DNA of 32,669 bases from the NCBI GenBank assembly GCA_027596195.1, contig JADGJG010000192.1:1-32669 (forward strand), given 5' to 3'. The stretch comes from Podochytrium sp. JEL0797. Its lineage: Eukaryota > Chytridiomycota > Chytridiomycetes > Chytridiales > Chytriomycetaceae. Shown piece by piece: positions 1 through 10,007 of the stretch; the stretch's first letter is position 1; every line of letters begins with the position of its first letter. The notes below the pieces were generated by a model. The model had not been told where the DNA came from. It searched no databases and worked only from the letters and a program-made list of their open reading frames with translations. A program made the translations under genes and the position numbers.

Positions 1-78
<78 letters not shown>

Positions 79-85
79 CCCCCCC
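1..85. other. Terminal poly-C run (probable assembly artefact)
   Basis: The first 77 bases are all C, followed by a single G at 78 and more C up to 85. The opposite contig end is a pure G run, so both ends read as poly-G in the outward 3' direction. That is the pattern left by dark-cycle poly-G tails in two-colour short-read sequencing. It has no known telomeric repeat unit. Confidence 0.8.
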
Positions 86-127
86 AGTGTTGGGAAGCGG
101 GAGGACTGATTTTTTTTTGGCATGCAG

Positions 128-920
128 CGACATTTCTGAGCTCATTGGAGACGATGATGATGAAGATGACGAGGAAGAGGAGGAGGTTTGTTTTGTGTTC
201 TTTCCCCCATCGTTATATTTTCTCACATTTCCCTATTTCTCACCAACCCAGATGGTCGGCAACAAGCGCAAGGCTGTTGCTTCCAAGAAGGAGCAAAAGA
301 AGCCCAAGATTGTCGAACTCGAGGACGACGAGGAAGAGGAGGTGGTTGCCGTGAAGAAGGTCCAGCCCAAGAAGGAGGAGCCCAAGAAGAAGGAGGCCAA
401 GAAGGAGGAGCCCAAGAAGAAGGAAGCCAAGAAGGAGGAGCCCAAAAAGAAGGAAGCCAAGAAGGAGGAGCCCAAGAAGAAGGAGGCCAAAAAGGAGGAA
501 GCCGCGCCCAAGAAGGAGAGCAACAAGAAGACACTCTCGAACGGACTCGTGATTGAGGAGATTGTGGTGGGCAACGGACCGGCGGCCAAGAACGGACAAA
601 AAGTCGGAGTGCGTTACGTGGGCAAGCTCATGAACGGCAAAATCTTTGACAGCAATAACTCGGGCAAGCCCTTCTCGTTCAAGCTCGGAGCTGGACAGGT
701 GATCAAGGGATGGGACTTGGGAGTGAATGGTATGAAGGTTGGGGGAACGCGTAAGCTCACGATTCCTGCGCCTTTGGCTTATGGATCGCGTGGAGCTCCA
801 CCTGACATTCCCAGGTATGTTTTTTTTGTTGCGCTGTTTATTATGTGAGTGATGCTAATCATCATATTTTTGTGCAGCAACGCGACGCTTTCTTTCGAAG
901 TCAAGCTGCTCAGCGTTTGA
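128..920 (+). CDS. Nuclear FKBP-type peptidyl-prolyl isomerase (FKBP39/46, Fpr3/4-like), 5' partial
   Basis: This is the 3' part of a gene; visible exons are 128-185, 252-814 and 878-920. A pyrimidine tract ending in AG at 126-127 looks like an acceptor, so earlier exons lie beyond the contig. About 220 residues are visible: an acidic D/E run, a Lys/Glu linker, then a C-terminal FKBP domain of about 105 residues ([40 protein letters not shown]). Intron 186-251 is 66 nt, phase 0 and free of stops; intron 815-877 carries a TGCTAAT-like branch site. Acidic plus Lys-rich tracts before the domain are typical of nucleolar FKBPs, which isomerise prolines and act as histone chaperones. The nucleoplasmin-like N-terminal domain of that family would be in the missing part. 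AATAAA at 956-961 lies inside the leader of the next gene. Confidence 0.9.
369..488 (+). repeat. Four tandem 30-bp units encoding [10 protein letters not shown]
   Basis: Four consecutive 30-bp units (369-398, 399-428, 429-458, 459-488) each encode the decapeptide [10 protein letters not shown] inside the charged linker of the FKBP. The units differ mainly at third codon positions (AAG/AAA, GAG/GAA), so the protein repeat is kept although the DNA has diverged. A partial fifth unit follows. Confidence 0.95.
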
Positions 921-991
921 TTTTCTAACTTCTTATTTCTTTCGTGTCGGCGAAAAATAAAAAAACTTTGACCAAAAAAATCGAATCGAAA

Positions 992-3064
992 ATGCTTCGC
1001 CGACTTGCAGCGACTCCGCGCCTTGTTGCACCACGCGCCACGGCACTCTGCACTCCGCCCGTGTCGCGACTGGCGCGAATGCACAGCACATCTGCACTGG
1101 CTCCGCGGGTCCCGCGCCCTGTTGCTTCAACTTCGAATTGGGTGCAACAGACTCGCGCGAAGCACACGGAGCCACCACACGGGGACATTATCAAGACGAC
1201 GCTGTTGTGAGTAGCAGTGCTATAGTAGCATATTAGCTAGCGATGCATCGTGCCTTGGAGTGCACCCCTTGGAGTGATCACAGCTCTTTTTGGACCCCTC
1301 CTAATTATCTGATAACTCTCCCTAGCTTCACGATCAAGGACCAGGTCGGCGCCCTCGACGACGTTCTCGCCCACATTCGCCGCCTGCGCCTTTCCCTCAC
1401 AAGCATCGAGTCGCGCCCGTCGAAGCAGAGCGGTGCCTACGACTTTTACATTGACTTTGAGGCCCAGAGCAAGAGCCAGGTCGACAACATTGTCGACCGC
1501 TTCCGCGCCATTGTCGAAGACGTCAAGGTTATCACGGGATACGAGTCTGAGCAGCCGGGCGGTGAGTTCTTTCTTTCGGGAGAACCCGGGTGCCCGTCGG
1601 GATCGATCCGGGTGTGCTTGGCACCCCGGATTCCTTTCTCTCTGATCCGAACTGATTTAAATTGATCAGCCGCCGCCAACGTGCCCTGGTTCCCGCGTAA
1701 AATCTCGGACCTCGATTCCTTTGTCGACCACACCATCACGTACGGCGCTGAACTCGATTGCGACCACCCGGGCTTCAAGGACGAAGAGTACAGACGCAGA
1801 CGCGCCGTGATTGCTGAAATTGCCCAAAAGTTCCGTCACGGTGAAAAGTGTCCCAACGTGGAATACAACGAGAAGGAGATTCAGACTTGGTTAGAACCTT
1901 GTTTTTCGATTGCTGGTGTTTTACTGGCAACATGCTGTATTGTGGCTCACTCTGCGTTACTTTTGCGTCAGGGGGGTCGTGTTCAACAAGCTCATGAAGA
2001 TGTACGAAACCAACGCGTGCAAGGAGCACCGATTCATCTTTCCAGTTGAGTCTATTCTGCAGCTCTTCCAGCACGAGTCTGTCAACGACTAATCTTGTTT
2101 CGACCCAAAACAGCTCTTGATCCAAAACTGCGGCTTCAACGACAAAAACATTCCCCAAATCGAAAGCGTCTCCAAATTCGTCAAAGAATGCACAGGCTGG
2201 ACTGTCCGCCCCGTCGCCGGCCTCCTCTCCTCGCGCGACTTTTTCAACGCCTTTGCGTTCCGCGTGTTCCACAACACGCAATACATTCGACACCACTCGC
2301 AACCCTTGTACACGCCCGAACCGGACGTTTGTCACGAGATTTTGGGACACGTGCCGTTGTACTGTGACCCTGACTTTGCCGACTTTGCGCAAGAGCTCGG
2401 GCTCGCGTCTCTTGGAGCGAGTGATGCGGATCTTGAAAAGTTGAGCCGGATTTACTGGTACACGATTGAGTTTGGGTTGTTGAAGGAAGGGGACGAGTTG
2501 AAGGCGTATGGGGCGGGGTTGTTGTCGAGTTTTGGAGAGTTGGATGTAACGTGTTTCGCCTTTCATGTTTTTTGTTTTTTGTGTACTGACGGCTTTTTGG
2601 TCGCGCCACAGTACTGCATCAATTCTGACGTTCCCAAGCGTCTTCCGTTTGACCCCGAAGTGTGTGCCAACACTCCGTTCCCGTAAGTGCATCGAGACCA
2701 ATACTATGGTCCTTTCTCAACCCCCCCTTTTTTTGCCATTCAGAATCACAAACTACCAAGAGGTCTACTTTATTGCCGACTCATTCAAGGACATGAAGGA
2801 GCGTGTCAAGTACGTTCCTCCTTTCGAACAAAAATATTGAAGGAAGCTCACACGCACACAACTTCGATTTCTTTTTGCAGGACCTACTTTGAATCCTTCA
2901 AGCGTCCCTTCCAAGTGCGTTACAACCCATACACGCAAACGATTGAGGTGCTTGACAACAAGGACAAGATTTTGAAGTACGCGAGCAACATTCAGGGAGA
3001 TTTGAGCCGTTTGACAGACGCGTTGGATAAGGTGTTGAGTAAGGTGGAGGAGAAGAAGAGATGA
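992..3064 (+). CDS. PAH: Phenylalanine 4-hydroxylase (aromatic amino acid hydroxylase)
   Basis: Eight exons: 992-1206, 1326-1561, 1670-1889, 1972-2044, 2114-2545, 2612-2682, 2744-2809, 2881-3064 (1497 nt, 498 aa, phase-consistent throughout). The enzyme converts phenylalanine to tyrosine with tetrahydrobiopterin, iron and O2. After an Arg-rich leader comes an ACT regulatory domain ([15 protein letters not shown]), then the catalytic domain: [12 protein letters not shown], a [10 protein letters not shown] segment with the two iron-binding His, the iron-binding Glu in WYTIEFGL, and [14 protein letters not shown]. The C-terminus has the usual helical end. Residues 1-59 contain no Asp or Glu, and residues 1-40 contain seven Arg, which looks like a mitochondrial presequence; Met30 is an alternative in-frame start. 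The gene starts 71 bp after the FKBP stop. The family is absent from most Dikarya but known in early-diverging fungi. Confidence 0.95.
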
Positions 3065-3126
3065 AGGATGAGATGTGTAGTATCCAAAAAAAAAGATCAT
3101 CCGCGGAGATTAGAAAAACAGAAAAA

Positions 3127-3804
3127 ATGTTACCCGCACCCAAAACGATCCTCCTGGACCTCGGCGGAGTGATTCTGAACATTGACTACTCGCTGACGTC
3201 GAAGGCATTCGCAGAGCGTCTCGGGATCGCCGACTTTGCCACGAAACTGTTTGCGCAAGGCGCCCAGCGGAGTGAGATGGATGCCTTCGAGCGCGGGGAA
3301 GCAAGTATCAACACTGCCGACCTGTTCTGCCAGTACCTCCGGACATGTGATGCATTCACTGCGGACGAGAGGTTCCGCCTTGTCTCTGCCGCCGACCACG
3401 AGTTGATCGCGTGTTGGAACGCTATGCTATTGGACATCCCTCCTCAACGAATCGCGTACCTCCAAGATCTCCGCCGCAGAGGACACCGCCTCTTCCTCCT
3501 GAGCAATATCAACTGCGTTCACGAAGCCTGCGTCGACGCCATTATTGAACGCGACGTTCCCGGCGGCTTGTCAATCTTCCGCGCGTGTTTCGACCGCGTG
3601 TTTTACAGTCACTTGATTGGACGGAGGAAGCCCGACGTGGACACCTTTGAGTTTGTTGTTGCGGAGATGGGGTGTGAGAAGGGGGAGGTTGTGTTTTTTG
3701 ATGATTCGATTCAACATGTGGAAGGGGCGAGGAGGGCGGGTGTGCAGGCGGTGTTGGTGCCAAGGGAACATGGGTTAGTTGAAGTTGTCGAGCCGTGTTT
3801 GTGA
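3127..3804 (+). CDS. HAD-superfamily hydrolase (YihX-like)
   Basis: A single exon encodes 225 aa. HAD motifs are in order: motif I LLDLGGVI with nucleophile Asp11; motif II LFLLSN (Ser); motif III Lys in GRRKPD; motif IV VVFFDDS. Motif I has Gly where many phosphatases have a second Asp, which is normal for the YihX (glucose-1-phosphate phosphatase) type. The cap between motifs I and II is the small helical kind. I chose ATG 3127 over 3061 because 3061 overlaps the PAH stop and the added 22 residues precede the conserved beta-strand. The substrate cannot be told from sequence; a small phosphorylated metabolite is likely. The lack of introns among intron-rich neighbours and close resemblance to bacterial family members hint at transfer from bacteria (inference). 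Confidence 0.85.
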   Translation: MLPAPKTILLDLGGVILNIDYSLTSKAFAERLGIADFATKLFAQGAQRSEMDAFERGEASINTADLFCQYLRTCDAFTADERFRLVSAADHELIACWNAMLLDIPPQRIAYLQDLRRRGHRLFLLSNINCVHEACVDAIIERDVPGGLSIFRACFDRVFYSHLIGRRKPDVDTFEFVVAEMGCEKGEVVFFDDSIQHVEGARRAGVQAVLVPREHGLVEVVEPCL

Positions 3805-3877
3805 AATGGAATTCAGGGGTCGCTCCTGATTCTCGTTCAAAAACTTGTCACTGAAAAAAAGAAAACAACCATTTGAC

Positions 3878-5486
3878 ATGGCCGCAGAACGCGCTGCCTC
3901 ACCCGATTTCTTGGGACAACCCACGCTTCTGAGACGGCTTTCGATGGATTCGCGGCTTTCTTCAACGTCGTTTGTGCCTGGATCCTTGAGACGGCCATCG
4001 ATGGTTCAATTTTTTTTTTTGGTTTTGGCTTGAGTTCAGCGCGTTCAAATCACTCATATCAAAGATGGGGTTGGGGGTTTCCAGGCTCCAAGTGTCACTG
4101 CGTCTGCGTCTGAAGTCAGAGAAATGATCCAGGTATCCCCTTCGCGCCCGAAAAAACGCGTCCAGGTATCTTTCTCATCCTCCAAAGAAATAGTTGTCCG
4201 TCATTGAAGATACCATCAGTCTCTGCGAAGGAACCAAACTCGGAGCCCATCCTTCCTCAACAACAGCAGCGAGTCACGCGAGCGGCCTCCATTTGGCCTC
4301 CTCGGCCAACAACAAGAGCCAAGCGTCCCTCCTCCTCGGCGCGTCACGCGCCGCTGATTTGAACAATGATTTGATGAATGGTCAAAATGAGGGCGGTGAG
4401 GCCAAGTTTCTTCCGTCGGAAACGTGGCGGTTTCGCGATTCGCGGAATTATGATTTCAAGTTGAATGTGAGTGTGGTGGGGGCCAAAGGTAACAAAAAGA
4501 CTGGGGCTACGTAAAGTGCTCGAAACTCTAATTCATTTTTTCTGTTTAGGCGCGGGGAAACGAACCATGGTGATTAAAGAATGCGGTTCGTCATGTTTCC
4601 AAAATTTCCAAACAAATTCGCCACCACACGTCTCACGCGCTCCTTCCCCCCCTCACCAACGTAGAAACTCACGACAAAAATTCATTTGATGAAGGCAACC
4701 GGCACATGAATTGGGACCTCAACGTGGAATTCAAGGACAAAACGTACGTCATCAAAGAGAAACTCGTGCGAGTCGAATATTGGATCGCCAACACCCCGGA
4801 TGGAATGCTGGCTCATACGGCAAAACTCTTGTCCAGCAGTGCGGCTACTATTTTTGTGTTCGACGGTACTCGGAGGGTTTCTGGGTCGTTCTCAATGTGG
4901 AGTGTATTCTGACCGCATTCATCTGACAGTAAACAGCAGACGCTCTTTGAATGAAATCACGAAATGGCTGCAAGAGATGAATAAAAACCCACACCACCAG
5001 TACGCTTACAAACCCATCAAAGTTTTACTCGGCAACACGATGGACACACGGAAAATGAGAGCCATCAGTAAGGAGGAAGCGAGCGCGTTTGCCAAGAAGC
5101 ACAACATGCTGTACCATGAATGCAGGTTTGAGAAAAATGACTGTGCTCCTTTGTCCATTATTCTGTAAAAAGTGGCTGACAAATGATGATCCCCCCCCCC
5201 CGATAGTTCGAACGACCGCAAGACATTCAAACACGTTTATTATTCCATCGCGCGACTCGTGATGGACCCCATACTCGCTCTTGCCCAACGACAAGCTGAA
5301 ACGCCGTCTCCGCTGCAACAGCCGTTCCCGGCGGACCGGGACATGAACTTGTCGGCGTTCGCGATGGCTAATGGGTTCGTGCGCACGCGTGTGGCGGCGA
5401 GGCATTTTGAAAAGGTGGGGTATTCTCAGATGGTGGAGGAGATGGAACGGAATGGACAAGTGACGGAAACGATGGATTGGTTTTAG
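3878..5486 (+). CDS. Rab/Ras-like protein with degenerate GTPase motifs (putative pseudo-GTPase)
   Basis: Seven exons: 3878-4003, 4085-4132, 4194-4488, 4550-4585, 4665-4865, 4930-5125, 5207-5486 (1182 nt, 393 aa). Residues 1-145 are a Ser-rich extension with two basophilic kinase sites (RRLS, RRPS). The GTPase-like fold starts at about 148 (KLNVSVVGAKG). The P-loop reads GAKGAGKR (154-161), with Arg for the Mg-binding Ser/Thr. The switch II DxxG is replaced by NTPDG (211-215), and NKxD is NTMD (271-274). Alignment with Rabs otherwise holds well (FVFDVNSRRSLNEITKWL; ISKEEASAFAKK; HECSS). An 80-residue C-terminal tail ends MDWF with no prenylatable Cys. GTP binding and hydrolysis are therefore doubtful; a scaffold or regulatory role is inferred. 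The donor of intron 5 (GTACTC at 4866) was chosen over 4877 because only it restores the fold and frame. AATAAA lies at 5500 and 5504. Confidence 0.8.
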
Positions 5487-5704
5487 GATTATTCCAAAAA
5501 ATAAATAAAAGTCGCGTGTGGGGGTGATGAGTGAGTGTGTGTGGCTTCCTTCCTCAAAGAGTTGCTATCAGGTGGCTATGTGGCTGTCCCCTCCGAGGTG
5601 TCTTTCCCCAGCCCCCACCAAATGAACAACAAATGAATTTTTCGACCCAGTTTTCACGATTGGATTCAAATTCCGAGACACACGCGTGCCCCCCAAAAAA
5701 TTTC

Positions 5705-5712
5705 GTATAAAT
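5705..5712 (+). promoter_or_regulatory. TATA-like element of the homeobox gene
   Basis: GTATAAAT lies about 70 nt upstream of ATG 5784, in the 297-bp gap after the GTPase-like gene. Nothing else is recognisable in that gap apart from the upstream gene's AATAAA sites. Confidence 0.5.
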
Positions 5713-5783
5713 CAACCTCGTGCGCCGACCAGCCACCCCCTCATCTTCCAAAAGACTCTCCAAACCAACCCAAGCCCCAACCA

Positions 5784-6608
5784 ATGGACACTACCACAAG
5801 CGATTACTTTGCCCTCCTCAACGATCCCTCCATCAAATCCGAACCCGGCATGCCGCCAATGCCTGACATGGATCCAACCCTCTACATGTCCCTCCTCTTC
5901 CCTCTGTGGGACGAATCTGAACAATTCCCCATGACATCCTCACCCTCCGATTCCCCAGCCTCCCAGTTCTCATTCGACTTCAACCCGTTCGACTTTGACC
6001 CGACCGCCATCACCAACTCCCCGGTCCCGATGTTCATGCCAAGTGAACCCTCTTCGCCCGTATCAATGCACAACATGACATGGCAAAACGTTTTTGGATC
6101 GCTTCCGAGCGTGAACCCGAGCTTGCTCTTCAGTGGTCCTCCCCCGACGGAGATCATGCCACCCAGCATGCACCACCCCACCACCCCAATCTCCACCCCC
6201 TCGCCACCCGCGTCTCCATCCACACTTTCCAACTCTTTCACCTCCACCCCAACAACAAGTCCACGCAGACAATCTCAAGACTCAACCTCCTGCACCAAGA
6301 AAACGCGCTTCCGCGCAACCAAATCCGAACTCGACTTCCTCCTCAAAATCTTTGAGACAAACCCGTTCCCGACGGCCAGCCAGCGCAACCAGATTGCCAA
6401 ACAGCTCCAACTCGAGGCCAAGCAGATTCTGTTTTGGTTCCAGAACCGCCGGGCCACGCTCAAGACGAACGGGATCGTGGCTGTGAAACCAAAGAAGGCG
6501 AATGGGGTTTCGTCGTTTGCGGCGGATCAGGTGAAGCCTGAGTGGATGCAGTTGTCTAAGGAGAATCCGTATTTTTATGTGTCGGATTTGAAGGCCGTCA
6601 AGTTGTGA
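5784..6608 (+). CDS. Homeodomain transcription factor
   Basis: A single exon encodes 274 aa. Residues 1-165 are rich in Pro, Ser, Met and acidic residues, resembling an activation region. The homeodomain spans 171-230 without insertion, so it is a typical 60-residue type, not TALE. Diagnostic positions are present: Arg5 (R175), Leu16 (L186), Phe20 (F190), Trp48 (W218), Phe49, Asn51 (N221) and Arg53 (R223). Position 47 in the recognition helix is Phe, where Ile or Val is usual, so base preference may differ. It acts in the nucleus by binding AT-rich sites; target genes are unknown. The start is the first ATG after the TATA-like element. A short basic tail follows the homeodomain. Confidence 0.9.
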   Translation: MDTTTSDYFALLNDPSIKSEPGMPPMPDMDPTLYMSLLFPLWDESEQFPMTSSPSDSPASQFSFDFNPFDFDPTAITNSPVPMFMPSEPSSPVSMHNMTWQNVFGSLPSVNPSLLFSGPPPTEIMPPSMHHPTTPISTPSPPASPSTLSNSFTSTPTTSPRRQSQDSTSCTKKTRFRATKSELDFLLKIFETNPFPTASQRNQIAKQLQLEAKQILFWFQNRRATLKTNGIVAVKPKKANGVSSFAADQVKPEWMQLSKENPYFYVSDLKAVKL

Positions 6609-7040
6609 TTGTTTTTGCGACATATTTTTGGCTTCTATTTTTTTTCTCTGCTCCTTTCTGACTCTGTCTTTCATCCCCTTGCAACAAATGTACTATAGCA
6701 AATACAATATATATTTTCATCATATTTTACGTTGTCGTTTTTTGGTGTTTTCCTCAGACGGGGAGGACTTCAAGCTTCGCCGTAAGAAATTGCGCGCCGC
6801 GGGAGGAAAAAGCTTTTGATTTCTTTCTCCATTTCCCTTTCTTTTTGTTAAAATAAAGAAGAAAAAGGAAAAGAAATTTAACATGAACTCGCAATGCGGC
6901 GTGTGCGGTAAATCTAATATGGAGTATCTGCAGGAATAAGAGTGATACAGAATATTTGAAAATCATTGTCATCCGTTTCCATTCGTCCGAAAATGAAACT
7001 GCGAAACTGCAATTTTTTTGTATTCCTCTCCAAAAGCACC
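6609..7040. other. Intergenic region, no gene seen
   Basis: This AT-rich spacer joins the homeobox 3' end to the kelch gene promoter. It contains AATAAAG-type signals near 6850 but no conserved frame. Short frames here have no family features and overlap homopolymer-rich sequence. Confidence 0.6.
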
Positions 7041-9987
7041 ATGAGGGGCACACTATTTGGTTGGAGCCTCTTGGCCCTCATTCTAGATACGGCAGTCTCT
7101 CAGAGTACATCAGGCGCTCCAACCTCGACACTTGCCACAAACACTTCTTCACCCTCCACTCTGCCCTCCCCGAGTCCAACTGGAATTCCCGTTTCAGCAG
7201 CAGTAGCTTCCGCACCCGCTCCACCAGTGGCCGGCCAACCTTCCCCACGATACGGAGCAAGTGCTCAACTCATTCATGATCAATCTCTGATTGTATTCTT
7301 TGGAGGATACGTCGGAACCCCGCAACAAGGATACTACGTTGACGTCAGCGCACCGTTCGAACTGCAACCCACCAACGCCATTGTGACTCTTTCACTCAAC
7401 CAAGGATTCGAATTCAATACTGGAAACTGGCAAACTATCGTCGACACGAGCCTTTCAGTTCCTGCCAAAACATTGGACAGTGACCCGCGAGTCACCGCGT
7501 ACGGGTCGTCGGTGGTGGTGCGGAGTGTTGATGTAGGAGACTCTGGGAATAATGTGGACACGTTTTATTATGTGTTTGGGCAAAACAACAACGTGTTGTT
7601 GGGTTCGGATGTGTACAAGTGAGTTTCAATTTTTTTTTCTTGTTTCGGAAACGTAATTTATTGACAACAAAAAATAATTATGACGTAGGTATAATCAAGG
7701 AGATAGTTTGATTCACGTTTTTGGAAACCAGTCTCTCGCTCCACCGAGTCGGAACCGCGCCGCGAGCTGCCTGATTGACCCGACAACAACCATTATCCAC
7801 GGTGGATTATCAGGAGTTGACAACTCTGCTTCCGCCGAAACGATCCAGAGCACGTGGATATTATCTCTCAAAAACATCTCTTCGTCGGCTTCTGCGTGGC
7901 AGGATATCGCTGGAAGCTCGACGGATCCCACCCTCCATGACCACATGGGCGCGTGCTTGTTGGGAAATATGTTCATGGTGGGAGGCGTGACGGATCAATT
8001 GGATTCGTTTGGGAATCTCGTGATGGCGACGATGGATCATGTGTGGGTGTTCAGCTACAATCAGACGGTTTCGGATGGTTCTTGGACTGCGGTACCATTG
8101 AGTGGGCCCAAAGGATTCCCATCTCCGAGACGATCTGCCACGTTGACAGCGGGTATGCATTTTCCTCTCTCTACCCCCCATCAGCACTTTTATTCACACT
8201 TATAAAAAATTACAGCTGATCCGGCCGGGAGCATTTTGTACCTCCACGGCGGCACAGCAAGCGACTATTCCGAAACCTACTCGGACCTCTGGCAACTCGA
8301 CATTAAGTCCTTCTCATGGACCCCTCTCGCGTCCTCCAAATACACGCGCCACTCCCACAACGCAATCTACGTGAACGGAATGCTCATCACCGCGTTTGGT
8401 GTCATGTCAGATGCCAACAGCACACTCCTCCCACCCGCTTTCACACCCCCACTGTGGGTCTACAACTCGCAAAGTAATACGTGGGGTGGATTCCCCGCGA
8501 GTGCCATTTTGCTTCCAAACTCGCCACCTCCACTTCCCGCACACTCTCCTGCCATTTCGCTCAACAATGTCGGTGGGCAGTCTTCTTCGGGACAAGTCAG
8601 TCCTGTTGTGATATTTGGCCTCGTGGGTGCCGCGGCGGCTTTTATTCTCGGAGTCGTGCTGTTTGTGCTGTTTGACAAACACCACGAAGCCAAGCGCGAG
8701 AAAGACCTCCAGGAAGACCAAGAGATGCAGGAGCAGTTGAGGGAGCAGGTGGAGGAGGATATGGGTGAGGAGAGGAGTAATGCGTTTGCACAAGTGATTG
8801 GGGTTTCCAAGGTGTATCGCGAGAGCGCTGCGTTTCGAATGGTGGGTGGGAAGTTGGCGCGGGTGATTGAGGGAACCGCTGATTCGACGGCGGACGGGTA
8901 CTTTGAGGACGATATAGAAGAGGAGGAGGAAGTGGAGGAATTTGAGATTGTTGAGGATGACAGCGATTCCAATGGGGGATCGGTTATGAGCACTGGCGTC
9001 AAATCACATCATGTGGTCGAAGCCGTGGAACAAGCTGACAGTGAGGTTTCTGGGGTTTCACAAGCGGCTGAGGAAAGCATGTCTGCCGATGTATCCTCGG
9101 TAGGCGGGTCTTCGTTGGCGTATTCAAGATCAAGATCCGCGCCGTCCAAGAACGGTGATGGGACTCCATCCCTTCGGCCTGTCAGTGTGAACATCAGAAA
9201 CTCTCTCCTGATTCGTCCAAATGATGTGCTGAATCAAGCCAAGCGCGCAAGCCGAATGTTTGTTGGACCAGTCAAGGCGGAGAAGCCACTTGAGCCCATG
9301 CGACCATGGGAAGGACCCGGAATGGGTGTTCAAAAGGCCGGAAGGCCCATGTCGCGTCTCTACTCTTCCTCCAACGACTCTCTTCCCAATATGTCAAGAT
9401 CCTCTACAAACATGAGCAACAAACGGTACAGCTCCGCGATTCCTCCAGAGATGGCAAGAACCCAGAGCTTTCCTGCGAACAACCCGAACCGAGAATCTCG
9501 CATCAACTTGGCGGGATTGATTGGCGAGCTTCCTGACGTCGATGATGTGATTGACAACCACAGCGAATTAAGTGACAGCGGTGTCAGTGGGTCGCGGACC
9601 AACAACGCGCTCTTGGCGAATTATCTCAACCAGAAGCGAATGTCATCCTTCTCCAGTGCTTCGGACAACTCTTCTGCCATGACGGGAAGCGATTTGAACC
9701 CACAACAGTTCGCTTCATCGCCGGGCTTCTTTGACCCCATGAACTCGATGAAACTCATGTTTGCTAAGTTTTCAAGTCAACAAATCTTGGACAGCTGGAA
9801 CGCGTACAGTGCGTCGACGGGAGTGACCTATTCTATGGAACAAGTGGAAGCGATGCGGGCGATGCATGCACCAGAGACCGTTGGAATGGAATCTCCTCCG
9901 ATATCGCCAGTGTCGCCAATGTCGCCAGGTGGTGTGCCGCTGTCAAGACGAAAAAGCGACCATCGCTCTCCTCTTGCTTATCTTTAA
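7041..9987 (+). CDS. Kelch-repeat single-pass type I membrane protein
   Basis: Three exons: 7041-7618, 7689-8152, 8216-9987 (2814 nt, 937 aa). Residues 1-21 form a signal peptide ending TAVSQ; an in-frame ATG at 6993 would bury it, so 7041 was chosen. The extracellular part carries kelch-type beta-propeller blades (GG followed by W or Y, for example IIHGGLSG, MVGGV, LYLHGGTAS...DLWQLD). A transmembrane helix lies at about 478-500 (VVIFGLVGAAAAFILGVVLF), followed at once by a charged coiled-coil-like stretch (DKHHEAKREKDL...QEQLREQVEED). The remaining 400 residues are acidic and Ser-rich, likely cytoplasmic and phosphorylated. A cell-surface sensor or adhesion role is inferred; no enzyme motif is visible. 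AATAAA at 9996-10001 almost overlaps the stop of the convergent gene. Confidence 0.85.
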
Positions 9988-10007
9988 ACGTTCTTAATAA
10001 AAAAAAA

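Noticed and set aside
1..85. Poly-C end as a telomere
   Set aside because: It has no repeat unit such as CCCTAA, and the pattern fits a sequencing artefact better.
223..599. Long reverse-strand frames rich in Leu, Ser and Pro
   Set aside because: They are antisense to the [10 protein letters not shown] repeats of the FKBP, whose biased codons keep all frames open.
3061..3126. Upstream ATG overlapping the PAH stop (ATGA) as start of the HAD protein
   Set aside because: The added 22 residues are charged, precede the conserved first strand, and translational coupling is not expected in a eukaryote.
5882..6247. Reverse-strand frame opposite the homeobox gene
   Set aside because: It is a shadow of the Pro/Ser-rich coding strand with Gly/Glu-rich low-complexity translation.
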